A stretch of 64,000 nt of DNA from Bradyrhizobium diazoefficiens. GTDB lineage: Bacteria; Pseudomonadota; Alphaproteobacteria; Rhizobiales; Xanthobacteraceae. The notes below the pieces were generated by a model. That model was given only the letters and a program-made list of their open reading frames with translations. It was not told where the DNA came from and ran no database searches. Shown in pieces: positions 32,876 through 43,228 of this stretch. The stretch covers positions 372,001 through 436,000 of the forward strand of contig NZ_JAFCJE010000005.1 of NCBI RefSeq assembly GCF_018131185.1, written 5' to 3'. Position 1 is the stretch's first letter. Each line of letters opens with the position of its first letter. Made by a program: the position numbers and the translations under genes.

Positions 32876-33616
32876 ATGAAGCCCGAAGCCGAGCTGCGTG
32901 CTTCGCTCTCTGTGCGGGGGGGAGCGCTGTTCGATCGCGTCGATTACCGATCCATCGAAACTCCTGAAGAGAAAGACCAGCTCTATCAGATGCGCTACAG
33001 GGCCTATACGCGCGGCGGACTAATTCCGCCGTCAGAGTCCCAGCGCTATACGGATGACTACGACGATGCGCCCAACGCCCGGACGTTCGGAGTGTATGTC
33101 GATGGCGAACTCTGCAGCTCCATCCGTCTCCACGTCCTGACGCCAGAACAGCGGATGTCCTGTACGACCGACTTGTTCGGCGACGTTCTTCACCCCCGCC
33201 TTGATCGAGGCGAAGTCTTCATCGATCCGGCCCGCTTTGTCGCAAGCCCGGAAAAAGCCAAATGCTTTCCGGAGCTCCCCTACGTGACGGTGCGACTGGT
33301 CTTCCTGGCCTGCGAACATTTCAATGCCGATACCGGACTCGCGCTGGTTCGTCCCGCGCACGAGTCGTTCTATCGCCGGGTCTTTCTCAACGAAACCATC
33401 GCAGAGCCGCGGCTGTTTCCGAATGCATTGGCAAAGGTCGCATTAATGGCGTCCAACTTCCGTGCCGTGCGGGAAAAGGTCTTAACGCGATTTCCAATCA
33501 TGCGCTCAAGCGCATTCGAGCGGCGAATGCTGTTTGGGGACAGCAACGCGCCATCGGCGAGCATCGTCTCGCCGAAAGTAGCCTCCGAGCGTCCAAAGCT
33601 GGTCGTCTACTCCTGA
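32876..33616 (+). CDS. FeeM-like N-acyl amino acid synthase / LuxI-superfamily acyltransferase
   Basis: A 246-residue protein. FeeM-like features include the N-terminal RVDYRSIETPEEKDQLYQMRYRAYTRGGLIP (LuxI-like start with conserved Arg), TFGVYVDGELCSSIRLHVL in the strand that carries the catalytic site, and ARFVAS near the middle. FeeM proteins use acyl-ACP to acylate amino acids and are relatives of homoserine-lactone synthases. The ATG at 32876 has GAGGAA six bases upstream; a TTG at 32855 is less likely. It follows the GGDEF-EAL gene by 144 bases. The product (N-acyl amino acid or other) is inferred. Confidence 0.75.
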   Translation: MKPEAELRASLSVRGGALFDRVDYRSIETPEEKDQLYQMRYRAYTRGGLIPPSESQRYTDDYDDAPNARTFGVYVDGELCSSIRLHVLTPEQRMSCTTDLFGDVLHPRLDRGEVFIDPARFVASPEKAKCFPELPYVTVRLVFLACEHFNADTGLALVRPAHESFYRRVFLNETIAEPRLFPNALAKVALMASNFRAVREKVLTRFPIMRSSAFERRMLFGDSNAPSASIVSPKVASERPKLVVYS

Positions 33617-33793
33617 CAACCCGTCGGCGCCTTGCTCAAACGGACCTGCGGTCCGGCACCCATCCGGACCTGGCTTTATTTTAGCCAGTTCCGCGGCCGC
33701 CATGCTTGCCTTCACCCTTGCGCCACATTTACAACCCATTAACCATGACGGGTGCTTTTCGCTGGTTGGGGGCATTTGATCGGCTGAGGCAAG

Positions 33794-33815
33794 GTTCCGT
33801 CAAGGTTGACGGAAC
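33794..33815. promoter_or_regulatory. 22-bp palindrome upstream of pal
   Basis: Arms GTTCCGTCAA (33794-33803) and TTGACGGAAC (33806-33815) are exact reverse complements with a two-base spacer. The site lies 65 bases before the pal ATG at 33881. It could be a regulator operator or an mRNA leader hairpin. The short spacer favours a protein-binding palindrome. Confidence 0.55.
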
Positions 33816-33880
33816 GTTCGCTTAACCAACCCCCTGTAGACCGGACAGCAGTGGACTAACGTGAGCGTGGAGGCTCCGGA

Positions 33881-34369
33881 ATGAAACATCCTATGCGTAT
33901 CCTCCAGGGATTGAAGCTGGTCGCGGTGCTTGCCGTCGCGCTGTCGATGGGTGCCTGCGCCAACAAGAATGCCGCGACGGATGCGATGGCCAATGCGGCG
34001 ACGCCTGGCAGCCAGCAGGACTTCGTGGTGAACGTGGGGGACCGCGTGTTCTTCGAAAGCGACCAGACCGATCTGACCCCGCAGGCGATCGTGACCCTGG
34101 AGAAGCAGGCGCAGTGGCTGCAGACCTATCCGCGCTACAGCTTCACCGTCGAAGGTCATGCCGACGAGCGCGGCACCCGCGAATACAACATCGCGCTCGG
34201 CGCCCGGAGAGCCCAGTCGGTGCGCTCGTTCCTCGCCTCGCGCGGCATCGATCCGAACCGCATGCGCACGATCTCCTACGGCAAGGAGCGGCCGGTCGCG
34301 GTCTGTAACGATATCTCCTGCTGGTCGCAGAACCGTCGTGCCGTCACGGTGCTGAACGCGAGCTCCTGA
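33881..34369 (+). CDS. pal: Peptidoglycan-associated lipoprotein Pal
   Basis: A 162-residue Pal. The signal peptide ends MGAC with the lipidated Cys at residue 26. An OmpA-type peptidoglycan-binding domain covers about 55-160, with VEGHADERGTREYNIALGARRA and the conserved Arg/Asp positions for diaminopimelate binding. Pal anchors the outer membrane to the wall and is the endpoint of the Tol motor. Unlike the standard order it is not adjacent to tolB: two signalling genes and 264 bases of upstream DNA lie between. A strong terminator follows. Confidence 0.95.
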   Translation: MKHPMRILQGLKLVAVLAVALSMGACANKNAATDAMANAATPGSQQDFVVNVGDRVFFESDQTDLTPQAIVTLEKQAQWLQTYPRYSFTVEGHADERGTREYNIALGARRAQSVRSFLASRGIDPNRMRTISYGKERPVAVCNDISCWSQNRRAVTVLNASS

Positions 34370-34412
34370 CGCCGATCAGTCAGTCGCCGTTCATCTTCAA
34401 AAACCGATTATG

Positions 34413-34442
34413 CCGGCGCCCTCTCGGGCGCCGGTTTCGTTT
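34413..34442 (+). terminator. Intrinsic terminator after pal
   Basis: Perfect 9-base stem, CCGGCGCCC (34413-34421) with GGGCGCCGG (34426-34434), a TCTC loop, then TTTCGTTT. It lies 44 bases after the pal stop. Confidence 0.8.
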
Positions 34443-34560
34443 CAGCAATCCGTGACTTAAAACCCGGTGGTGCCAGTCACAGTTTTGGCGTACTCCCCTT
34501 CAATGTGTGGCGCGTCGCATGTTCCGTCGCAGGCCATTTCGCTTTCGTCGTCAGGGCAAG

Positions 34561-35613
34561 ATGTCATCCAGATTTAAGCTCTTTACCGGCACCGTGGCGA
34601 TGGCCACGCTGCTCTCTTTCGGCTCGCTTGCACTCGCGCAGTCGGACGATGATCCCGAGATGCGGATCGAGCGGCTGGAGAGCCAGCTGCGCCAGCTCAC
34701 CGGCCAGAACGAGGAGCTGCAATACCGCAACCGCCAGCTCGAGGAGCGGCTGCGGGCGCTCGAAGGCGGCGCGCAAGCTGCGCCCGGTCAGGCGCCCAAT
34801 GTCGCGGCGATGCCGCCCGCCCAGCTTGCACCGGGTCAGGTCGCGCCGGGCTATCGCCAGCCGCAGCAGCAGGCCGCGCAGCCCAATTACGAGCAGCCCC
34901 AGGTCGCCGCTCCTGCGCCGATCATTCAGGAGCAGCCGGCGCCCGGCGCCCCCGGCATGCGCCGCCGCGGCGATGCTTTCGATCCCAACCAGAACCCGAA
35001 CGCGCCGGGCGCGCCACGCGCGCTCGGCGGCGGCCAGCAGCCGATGCAGGCGGCTCCCGGCGGCGCACCCGGCGGCCGCGGCGCCGGCGAGCCGCTCGAT
35101 CTCGCCAACACCGCTCCCCGCTATCAGCCGCAGGCCGCGCCCCCGGCCGCGCAGCCCGGCTATCCGCCGGCTCAACCCGGCTATCCGGCGCCGGCGGGCG
35201 GCACGGGGCTTGCCACCCTGCCGCCGTCGGCCACGCCGCGCGACGAGTTCGACCTCGGCATCGGCTACATGCAGCGCAAGGACTATGCGCTCGCCGAGCA
35301 GACCATGAAGAACTTCACGCAGAAATATCCTGGAGACCCGCTGCTGGGGGACGCGCAATACTGGCTCGGCGAGAGCTATTTCCAGCGCCAGCAATATCGC
35401 GACTCCGCCGAAGCCTTCCTCGCCGTCACCACCAAATACGAGAAATCGGCCAAAGCGCCGGACGCGCTGCTGCGGCTCGGCCAGTCGCTCGCCGCCCTGA
35501 AGGAGAAGGAGGCCGCCTGCGCCGCCTTCGGCGAGATCGGCCGCAAATATCCGCGCGCTTCCGCCGGCGTCAAAGCCGCGGTCGACCGCGAGCAGAAGCG
35601 CGTGAAGTGCTGA
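34561..35613 (+). CDS. cpoB: Cell-division coordinator CpoB (YbgF)
   Basis: A 350-residue periplasmic protein. It has a signal peptide (MSSRFKLFTGTVAMATLLSFGSLALA), an N-terminal coiled coil (about 35-65, MRIERLESQLRQLTGQNEELQY), a long Pro/Gln/Gly-rich linker (about 70-215), and tetratricopeptide repeats (about 220-345, from EFDLGIGYMQRKDYALAEQTMKNF). CpoB links Tol-Pal to peptidoglycan synthesis during constriction. The start at 34561 gives a clean signal peptide; in-frame ATGs at 34507-34519 would add basic residues. It follows pal as in most tol-pal loci. Confidence 0.92.
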   Translation: MSSRFKLFTGTVAMATLLSFGSLALAQSDDDPEMRIERLESQLRQLTGQNEELQYRNRQLEERLRALEGGAQAAPGQAPNVAAMPPAQLAPGQVAPGYRQPQQQAAQPNYEQPQVAAPAPIIQEQPAPGAPGMRRRGDAFDPNQNPNAPGAPRALGGGQQPMQAAPGGAPGGRGAGEPLDLANTAPRYQPQAAPPAAQPGYPPAQPGYPAPAGGTGLATLPPSATPRDEFDLGIGYMQRKDYALAEQTMKNFTQKYPGDPLLGDAQYWLGESYFQRQQYRDSAEAFLAVTTKYEKSAKAPDALLRLGQSLAALKEKEAACAAFGEIGRKYPRASAGVKAAVDREQKRVKC

Positions 35614-35632
35614 CGTCCGGGTCCTGACAAGA

Positions 35633-35671
35633 CGGATGGTGCTACGCTAGACGTCGTCACCATCCGCCTTT
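35633..35671 (+). terminator. Terminator-like hairpin after cpoB
   Basis: Exact 9-base arms CGGATGGTG (35633-35641) and CACCATCCG (35658-35666) with a 16-base loop, followed by CCTTTTG. It sits 20 bases after the cpoB stop and 25 bases before tilS, so it may only attenuate readthrough. Confidence 0.55.
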
Positions 35672-35690
35672 TGAGGTCAGGGCCCGCGTC

Positions 35691-36749
35691 ATGTCAGACG
35701 ACGACAATTCTCCGATCTCGGCGCGCGAGGCGAGGCGGCTCTTTGCCGGCTTGAAAGGCGCGCCAGCGCTGGTCCTCGCCGTCTCCGGCGGACCCGACTC
35801 GGTCGCGCTGATGTGGCTGGCGGCGCGCTGGCAGCGCAGCCTCGCGCGTGGCCCGCGTCTCACCGTCGTTACGATCGATCACGGCCTGCGGCGCGAGGCG
35901 GCGCGGGAGGCGCGCGAGGTCAAGCGGCTCGCCACTGAACTCGGGCTACCGCACCGGACCCTGCGCTGGCGCGACGCAAAGCCGAAGACGGGGCTGCCGG
36001 CGGCCGCGCGCGAGGCCCGCTATCGTCTGCTCGCACAGGCCGCGCGCGCGGTCGGCGCGAGCCATGTGCTGACCGCCCATACCCGCGACGACCAGGCCGA
36101 AACCTTGTTGATGCGGCTGCTCCGCGGCAGCGGCCTTGCCGGACTGTCGGCAATGGCGTCCCTCAGTGAGCGCGAGGGGATCGTGCTGGCCCGGCCGCTG
36201 CTCGATGTCCCCAAGGCGCAGCTGATCGCGACCTTGAGGCGGGCCAAGATCGGCTTTGCCGACGATCCCAGTAACCGCGATACCGCCTTCACCCGGCCGC
36301 GCCTGCGCGCGCTGCTGCCGCAACTCGCCGCCGAGGGCGGCGATGCCCGCACGCTCGTGCGACTTGCGGCAAGGCTGGCGCGGGCCAATGCGGCAGTCGA
36401 GATACTGGCCGACGGCGCCGAGCGCTTCCTCCGTTTGCGGGATCGCGGCGATGCGCCGCAGGTGGGCGTTCGAAGCTTCGAGGCCTCGAGCTTCGCCCTT
36501 CTGCCCGAGGAGGTCCGGCTGCGGCTCCTGCTGCGGGCGATCAACGCGCTCGGACATGAAGGGCCGGCGGAACTCGGCAAGGTCGAAACCCTCCTGGCTG
36601 TGCTCGATCAGGCCATCGCCGCAAGTCCTCGCGCTGCCGCCAATGGCCGGCAGGCCTTGCGGCAGACCCTTGCGGGAGCCTTGATCAGCCTTGCCGGCGG
36701 GCGTATCCACATCGCACCGGCGCCGGCCCGGCGGCGCAAGGGTGTGTGA
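35691..36749 (+). CDS. tilS: tRNA(Ile)-lysidine synthetase TilS
   Basis: A 352-residue enzyme that attaches lysine to C34 of tRNA-Ile(CAU) using ATP, which converts AUG decoding to AUA decoding. The PP-loop SGGPDS is at residues 32-37 and a second conserved block ASHVLTAHTRDDQAETLLMRLLRGSGLAGL near residue 130. The C-terminal domain seen in longer TilS proteins is reduced. It lies between cpoB and ftsH, a common alphaproteobacterial order. ATG at 35691 is the natural start before SARE. Confidence 0.93.
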   Translation: MSDDDNSPISAREARRLFAGLKGAPALVLAVSGGPDSVALMWLAARWQRSLARGPRLTVVTIDHGLRREAAREAREVKRLATELGLPHRTLRWRDAKPKTGLPAAAREARYRLLAQAARAVGASHVLTAHTRDDQAETLLMRLLRGSGLAGLSAMASLSEREGIVLARPLLDVPKAQLIATLRRAKIGFADDPSNRDTAFTRPRLRALLPQLAAEGGDARTLVRLAARLARANAAVEILADGAERFLRLRDRGDAPQVGVRSFEASSFALLPEEVRLRLLLRAINALGHEGPAELGKVETLLAVLDQAIAASPRAAANGRQALRQTLAGALISLAGGRIHIAPAPARRRKGV

Positions 36750-36843
36750 ACACCGGCCATTCCGGTCCCCTGCCGTCAGGACACCTTAACCAGGCAGGGA
36801 AATCACCGGTCAGGTCGCCATTATTTCAGCGGGAATCGCTCTA

Positions 36844-36866
36844 AGATGGGCTAAATAGTCCCATCT
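36844..36866. promoter_or_regulatory. Inverted repeat in the ftsH upstream region
   Basis: Exact 7-base arms AGATGGG (36844-36850) and CCCATCT (36860-36866) around an AT-rich nine-base spacer, in the 268 bases between tilS and ftsH. With no T-run it is not a standard terminator and could be an operator or a leader hairpin. Confidence 0.3.
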
Positions 36867-37017
36867 CGTTCCCTTGGCAGCGACCGGTGCGGCACCTAGA
36901 TTGTATGCTCTAACCGAGAGGATTCCTTGGGGATTTTCTCTAGCTTGCCCAAGCCACGCTGCCCAAGTAACTCCTGAAGGACCAGGCCGCGATCCGCGCG
37001 ACCACGAAGGAAGATCG

Positions 37018-38943
<1,926 letters not shown>

Positions 38944-38966
38944 TCGCGGAGCTGCAGATCAGATTG

Positions 38967-38996
38967 AAAAACGCGGCGGAAACGCCGCGTTTTTTT
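38967..38996 (+). terminator. Intrinsic terminator after ftsH
   Basis: AAAAACGCGGCG (38967-38978), a GAAA tetraloop (38979-38982), CGCCGCG then an eight-T run ending near 38996. Textbook intrinsic terminator starting 24 bases after the ftsH stop. Confidence 0.92.
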
Positions 38997-39197
38997 GTTC
39001 TCCGAACGCGCGTGCGCGAGCCGGCTTCGCGCTGGCTCGTCCCGCAAGGCAGGCACCGCCGAACCAGAGCGTTCTGGCCCGGTACCATGGTTTGAACCTG
39101 GGCCGTTTTGCCACGGCATGTCGTCTGAATCCGTTGCGGTGGGTCAAGAAGGGGGGATTCGACGGCGTTAGGCTCCAGCTCGTCAAAGGAGCGATAC

Positions 39198-40037
39198 ATG
39201 GCTTTCAAGGATGTTCTGTTGACCCTGGCGAGCTACCCGGAACCGACGCCCGTTTCGGTGATCGACGAGGCGGTTTCCATCGCCGCCGTCCTGGATGCGC
39301 ACCTCGCAGCCATTTCCTGCGAGGTCCATGCGGAAGTACGCGAAAGCCTGCTCGGGGATGTCATCCTGGACATACCTTCGCTCGTTGCGCGCGAGGCCGC
39401 CAAGAGCCGGCAGAATGTGAACGCACTGCTCGCAGCATTCGAAGCGTCGGCCGTGAAAGCCGGCGTTCGGCACGAGACCATCATCGAGCAATGTGCAACC
39501 GCCGACGAGGCGGCAATGCTGGTCGATTATGCGAAGCTTCGCGATCTCACGATCATGGCGGTGCCGGAATTCCATGAGCGGTGGCACGCCGAGGAGGTAA
39601 TCTTTGGATCGGGCAGGCCGACGCTGATCCTGCCCGCAACTCCGCGACCGCGGCCATTCCGGCTCGATGCTGTTTGCGTGGCTTGGGACTTCAGCCGCAC
39701 CGCTGCGCGAGCGGTTTCCGACGCGCTTTCCTTGCTCGAAAGGGCTAAAACGGTGCGCGTCGTGACTGTCACGAACGAGAAGGCCCTGGATTCCAAACAT
39801 TCGGCGGAAGAACTCGGAAAGAACCTCGCTCGCCACGGCATCGAGGTCGTGCTCGACAAGATCGATGCCGAGGGCAAGCCGATCAGCGAAGTCCTCGAGT
39901 CATACGTGCTATCTCGCGGCATCGACCTTCTCGTCATGGGCGCGTACGGAACGCCGAGGTGGCGGGAGTTCGTGCTCGGTGGTGCGACCAGGGGTCTGCT
40001 CTCCAAGCCTCCGATCCCGATCCTGTTTTCGCATTGA
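39198..40037 (+). CDS. Tandem universal stress protein (UspA family)
   Basis: A 279-residue protein with two UspA-like halves (about 1-140 and 150-279). The second half ends with the nucleotide-binding pattern DLLVMGAYGTPRWREFVLGGATRGLLSKPPIPILF, which contains the G-x2-x9-G-x(S/T) ATP signature in modified form. Tandem UspA proteins bind ATP or AMP and appear under stress; the target is unknown. It is followed ten bases later by an APC permease gene, a pairing seen in several bacteria where the Usp may regulate the transporter. Confidence 0.85.
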   Translation: MAFKDVLLTLASYPEPTPVSVIDEAVSIAAVLDAHLAAISCEVHAEVRESLLGDVILDIPSLVAREAAKSRQNVNALLAAFEASAVKAGVRHETIIEQCATADEAAMLVDYAKLRDLTIMAVPEFHERWHAEEVIFGSGRPTLILPATPRPRPFRLDAVCVAWDFSRTAARAVSDALSLLERAKTVRVVTVTNEKALDSKHSAEELGKNLARHGIEVVLDKIDAEGKPISEVLESYVLSRGIDLLVMGAYGTPRWREFVLGGATRGLLSKPPIPILFSH

Positions 40038-40046
40038 TGCTCGGTC

Positions 40047-41315
40047 ATGCAGGAGGCCGGAACAGATGCCAGTCAGCAACCTGCCATGGGAAAAGCGCCA
40101 GGTGGTTCTCCAAGGCTGATCAGGTCGCTCACGCTGACGCACGCGGTGCTGTACGGGCTCGGCGTGACGATCGGCGCCGGGATCTACGTCCTGGTGGGGG
40201 CGGCCGCCGCGCGGAGCGGAATGCACGCACCTCTGGCGTTCCTTGCTGCTGCCGTCGTGATGGGCGTGACGGCCGGGACTTTTGCTGAACTGGGCACGCG
40301 TCTGCCGGTTGCGGCCAGCGAGGCGGCTTATGTCCAGGCCGCATTCCATCGAAAATGGCTCGGCGGGGCCACAGGGTTGCTCGTGGTGGCCGCAGCGACG
40401 ATCTCGGGCGCGACCATCACGGTTGGGAGCGCCGGCTACATCGGCGTATTCCTGCCGCTGCCTGCGAGCTGGATCATCGCTGGCGTCGTGGTTGCGATGG
40501 GAGCGATCGCCTGCCTGTCCGCGGTTCAGTCCATCAGCTTCGCCGGGCTGATGACGGTCGTGGAGATCGGAGGATTGGTCCTCATTGTCGGGGCCGGCTT
40601 ATTTCAGGGCGACACCCTGGTGTCCCGACTGCCTGAATTGTGGGTCCCCATCAACGATAAGGTCGCCTGGACAGGGATCGCACAGACGTCACTGCTCGCC
40701 GTATTTGCATTCATCGGATTCGAGCACCTGGTGAACATATCCGAGGAAATGAAGAATCCCTCCCGGACCCTGCCTAGGGCGCTTCTCATCACCCTCGGCG
40801 TGACGGCGCTCCTCTACATGACCGTCGTCTGGGTTGCGGTGGTCGCGGTGCCCCCGGCCGAACTTGCACACTCCTCGGCCCCGCTCGCCCTGGTATTTCA
40901 GCGGTTGACCGGTCTTCCCCTCTCGGTGCTGAGCGCCGTCGCGATCGTCGCGACGGTCAACGGGATCATCGTTCACATGCTCATGATCGGACGTGTGCTG
41001 TACGGTCTCGCGGATCAGGGCAACCTTCCGGCCCTTCTGGCGAGGGTGAGCACCAGAAGCGGCGCGCCTGTGGTGGCAACCCTCTTCGGCGTCGGCGCCA
41101 TCCTGATTCTCGCCCTCGGCGTTCCCTTGACCGGATTGGCCGAATGGACCTCACGCCTGACGCTTGGAACTTTCGTCCTGGTCAACCTGGCGCTTCTCCG
41201 GATCAAGACGAACGAATCGAAACCTCCTGCCGGCGTGTTCCTGGTGCCCATTTGGGTGCCGGTGGCGGGACTGTGCACAAGCGCCGCGTTGCTCCTGATC
41301 GATTTCTTCGGATAG
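40047..41315 (+). CDS. APC-superfamily amino acid permease
   Basis: A 422-residue inner-membrane transporter with about twelve helices. It begins SLTLTHAVLYGLGVTIGAGIYVLVG, the APC helix 1 with the unwound GxGIGAGIF-type segment, and has FAFIGFEHLVNISEEMKNPSRTLPRALL near residue 225, the standard helix 6 and loop. Amino acid or polyamine uptake by proton or antiport coupling is expected; substrate unknown. The ATG at 40047 lacks a strong ribosome-binding site; it may be coupled to the Usp gene that ends ten bases upstream. Confidence 0.85.
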   Translation: MQEAGTDASQQPAMGKAPGGSPRLIRSLTLTHAVLYGLGVTIGAGIYVLVGAAAARSGMHAPLAFLAAAVVMGVTAGTFAELGTRLPVAASEAAYVQAAFHRKWLGGATGLLVVAAATISGATITVGSAGYIGVFLPLPASWIIAGVVVAMGAIACLSAVQSISFAGLMTVVEIGGLVLIVGAGLFQGDTLVSRLPELWVPINDKVAWTGIAQTSLLAVFAFIGFEHLVNISEEMKNPSRTLPRALLITLGVTALLYMTVVWVAVVAVPPAELAHSSAPLALVFQRLTGLPLSVLSAVAIVATVNGIIVHMLMIGRVLYGLADQGNLPALLARVSTRSGAPVVATLFGVGAILILALGVPLTGLAEWTSRLTLGTFVLVNLALLRIKTNESKPPAGVFLVPIWVPVAGLCTSAALLLIDFFG

Positions 41316-41414
41316 AGCGCGCGTTTGCGCCTTGATGCGGCCCACAGGTCCGAGATCGTCCCAAGGCCGAACAGAGCGGCTGGATCTGCAGCTTCAGTTG
41401 CGGTTTGCGTGCCC

Positions 41415-43217
41415 TCACCTGCGCACGCGCCAGACGGTCATACCGGATCGAGATGCAGCCTCGATTCGCTCCAGATAATCTGGAGCTTCCCCCCGGCCGA
41501 GCCCTGCGGCGAGGCCCTCCGGCGCGATCCGGACAAGATCTTCCTGATCGGCGGAGCCGTTGCAGGTCAGGATGTAATCGACTTCTCGCACGCCGAGCAT
41601 TGCACGCGCGGCCTGCGGCGGCGCCGTCATCGCATGCACCATGGCGAGGTTACCGTCATTGTTGCGATGGTAGGGGCCGGCGAACACCGAATGACCGGTT
41701 ACTGCCAGGATCGCCGGACCTGAGTCGATCGGCGCCATGATCCGACCGGGCGGCAGGGCAGCGAGGGGAGCGGCGCTGGAGATGGTCTGGCAGGAGACGT
41801 TGCGCTCGGGCGCCGCGATCTCATGGCGGCTCGCCCCGGCGAATGCCGGCCAGACGGCAAAGCCGATGCCGCCGAGAGTGGCGGGCGACACCAGCAGTGC
41901 GGCACGCACCAGCCCCCAATCGGCAACCAGACGCGTGCGCAGCGCCGCGATTGCCATGACGCAGAGCGGCGCGGCAAGGATGTTGGCGGCGGCGGCGCCG
42001 CGCAATTCCCACAGGCTGACGCCGTACAGCGCTGCGAGCGTGACGGTCGAGACGATCCAGCGAAAGCGCCTCTCTGGCCTGTCGCGAATGATGGCGGCCA
42101 CGCACAGGCCGAGCGTCAGCAAGGGAAACGCGTAGTACCCGAGCAGCTTCTGCGGCTGCATCCGCGCCAGCTCCGTCACCGGTATGGTCTCGGTGACCCG
42201 GTCGAGCCAGAAGCTGACGAGCAGGGGATCGACCTGTGCGTAGGGCGAGGCAACGCAGCTCGGATAGGATTTGAAGAACGCGACCAAAAGGAGCGCACCC
42301 ATAATTGCAGCCGCCGCAAGGCGCCTCCACAGGGAGCTGTGCGGAGAGCTGACGCCGGCCACCGCGAGCAGCGCGATGCCGCCGCCCGCGGACAACAGCA
42401 GGATGGGGCCTCCGAAGGCATCGCAGACGGGCTTCGCCAGATTGCTCATCGGGAGCAGCAGCAATGCCAGCAGCAGCGCTGATCCGGCGAGGCCTGCACC
42501 ATAGGCGCAGGCGGAGCGCAGCACGTGAGCGCCCTTCCAGATCAGGAGACCGACCACGGCCGCGCTCGCCACGGCGATGGCAGGCAGCATTTCCAATCCG
42601 ATCGCCAGCGAAAGCGCCGCCAGACATCCCGCTGATGCCGCTCTCAATGCCGAATGTTCGAGATCGATGACGCACAACATGAAGCCGAGCAGCAACACGA
42701 TCTGCACATTGTGATGATCGATCGCGCCGGCGCGGAAGTGGATCAGGGCAGGGATCGACAGCGACGTGACCAGAATCGTGGCAAGCTGGATCCGCGGCCG
42801 CTCGGCCGGGGCGCTTGCCTGACCCGCGATCGTCGTTGCGAGCCAGAGCGCGGCGCCCAACAACAGCGAGGGCCATGCGACCAATGCGAGCGCTTCCGAA
42901 GCGTGCTGGCCGAGCAGGGGACGAAACGCGAGGATCAGCAGGGCCAGGGGCGCATCGACGATGCGGGACCAGTGCATCGCGATTCCGGGCGGATCGAGCC
43001 GGTACTGGGTCAGGTCGTACCAGCCCTGGCCGGCCAGGAGATCGCGCACCTCGACCAGTCGCATCGCGTCGTCGGTCGACATGGTGTCGAACACGCCGGC
43101 CCTGATCGCGGGAAGTCCGAGCGCCACCACGATCGCCGCCCAGGCGATCGTGAGCACGATCGCGGGACTCAATGTCGTGCCGGATCCTCGCGCGGTCGGC
43201 AGGAGCAGGGACGGCAT
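41415..43217 (-). CDS. Polytopic membrane protein, possible GT-C glycosyltransferase
   Basis: A 600-residue protein with about 12-13 membrane segments and a C-terminal soluble part of about 110 residues. The first extracytoplasmic loop contains FDTMSTDDAMRLVEVRDLL and MHWSR. A later loop has AGAIDHHNVQIVLLL. Acidic pairs in the first loop and DHH motifs are features of GT-C enzymes such as STT3/AglB, but I do not recognise the family firmly. Start at ATG 43217 is chosen over a TTG at 43232 because of a purine-rich site. The upstream gene ends 12 bases away; the pair is one operon. Confidence 0.6.
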   Translation of the reverse strand: MPSLLLPTARGSGTTLSPAIVLTIAWAAIVVALGLPAIRAGVFDTMSTDDAMRLVEVRDLLAGQGWYDLTQYRLDPPGIAMHWSRIVDAPLALLILAFRPLLGQHASEALALVAWPSLLLGAALWLATTIAGQASAPAERPRIQLATILVTSLSIPALIHFRAGAIDHHNVQIVLLLGFMLCVIDLEHSALRAASAGCLAALSLAIGLEMLPAIAVASAAVVGLLIWKGAHVLRSACAYGAGLAGSALLLALLLLPMSNLAKPVCDAFGGPILLLSAGGGIALLAVAGVSSPHSSLWRRLAAAAIMGALLLVAFFKSYPSCVASPYAQVDPLLVSFWLDRVTETIPVTELARMQPQKLLGYYAFPLLTLGLCVAAIIRDRPERRFRWIVSTVTLAALYGVSLWELRGAAAANILAAPLCVMAIAALRTRLVADWGLVRAALLVSPATLGGIGFAVWPAFAGASRHEIAAPERNVSCQTISSAAPLAALPPGRIMAPIDSGPAILAVTGHSVFAGPYHRNNDGNLAMVHAMTAPPQAARAMLGVREVDYILTCNGSADQEDLVRIAPEGLAAGLGRGEAPDYLERIEAASRSGMTVWRVRR

Positions 43218-43228
43218 CGTCCCGCGCC

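Noticed and set aside
38997..39197. Possible tRNA or gene between ftsH and the stress protein
   Set aside because: A GGTTTGAACC-like piece resembles a T-arm, but no acceptor stem or anticodon arm can be drawn, and frames here start within the ftsH terminator region.
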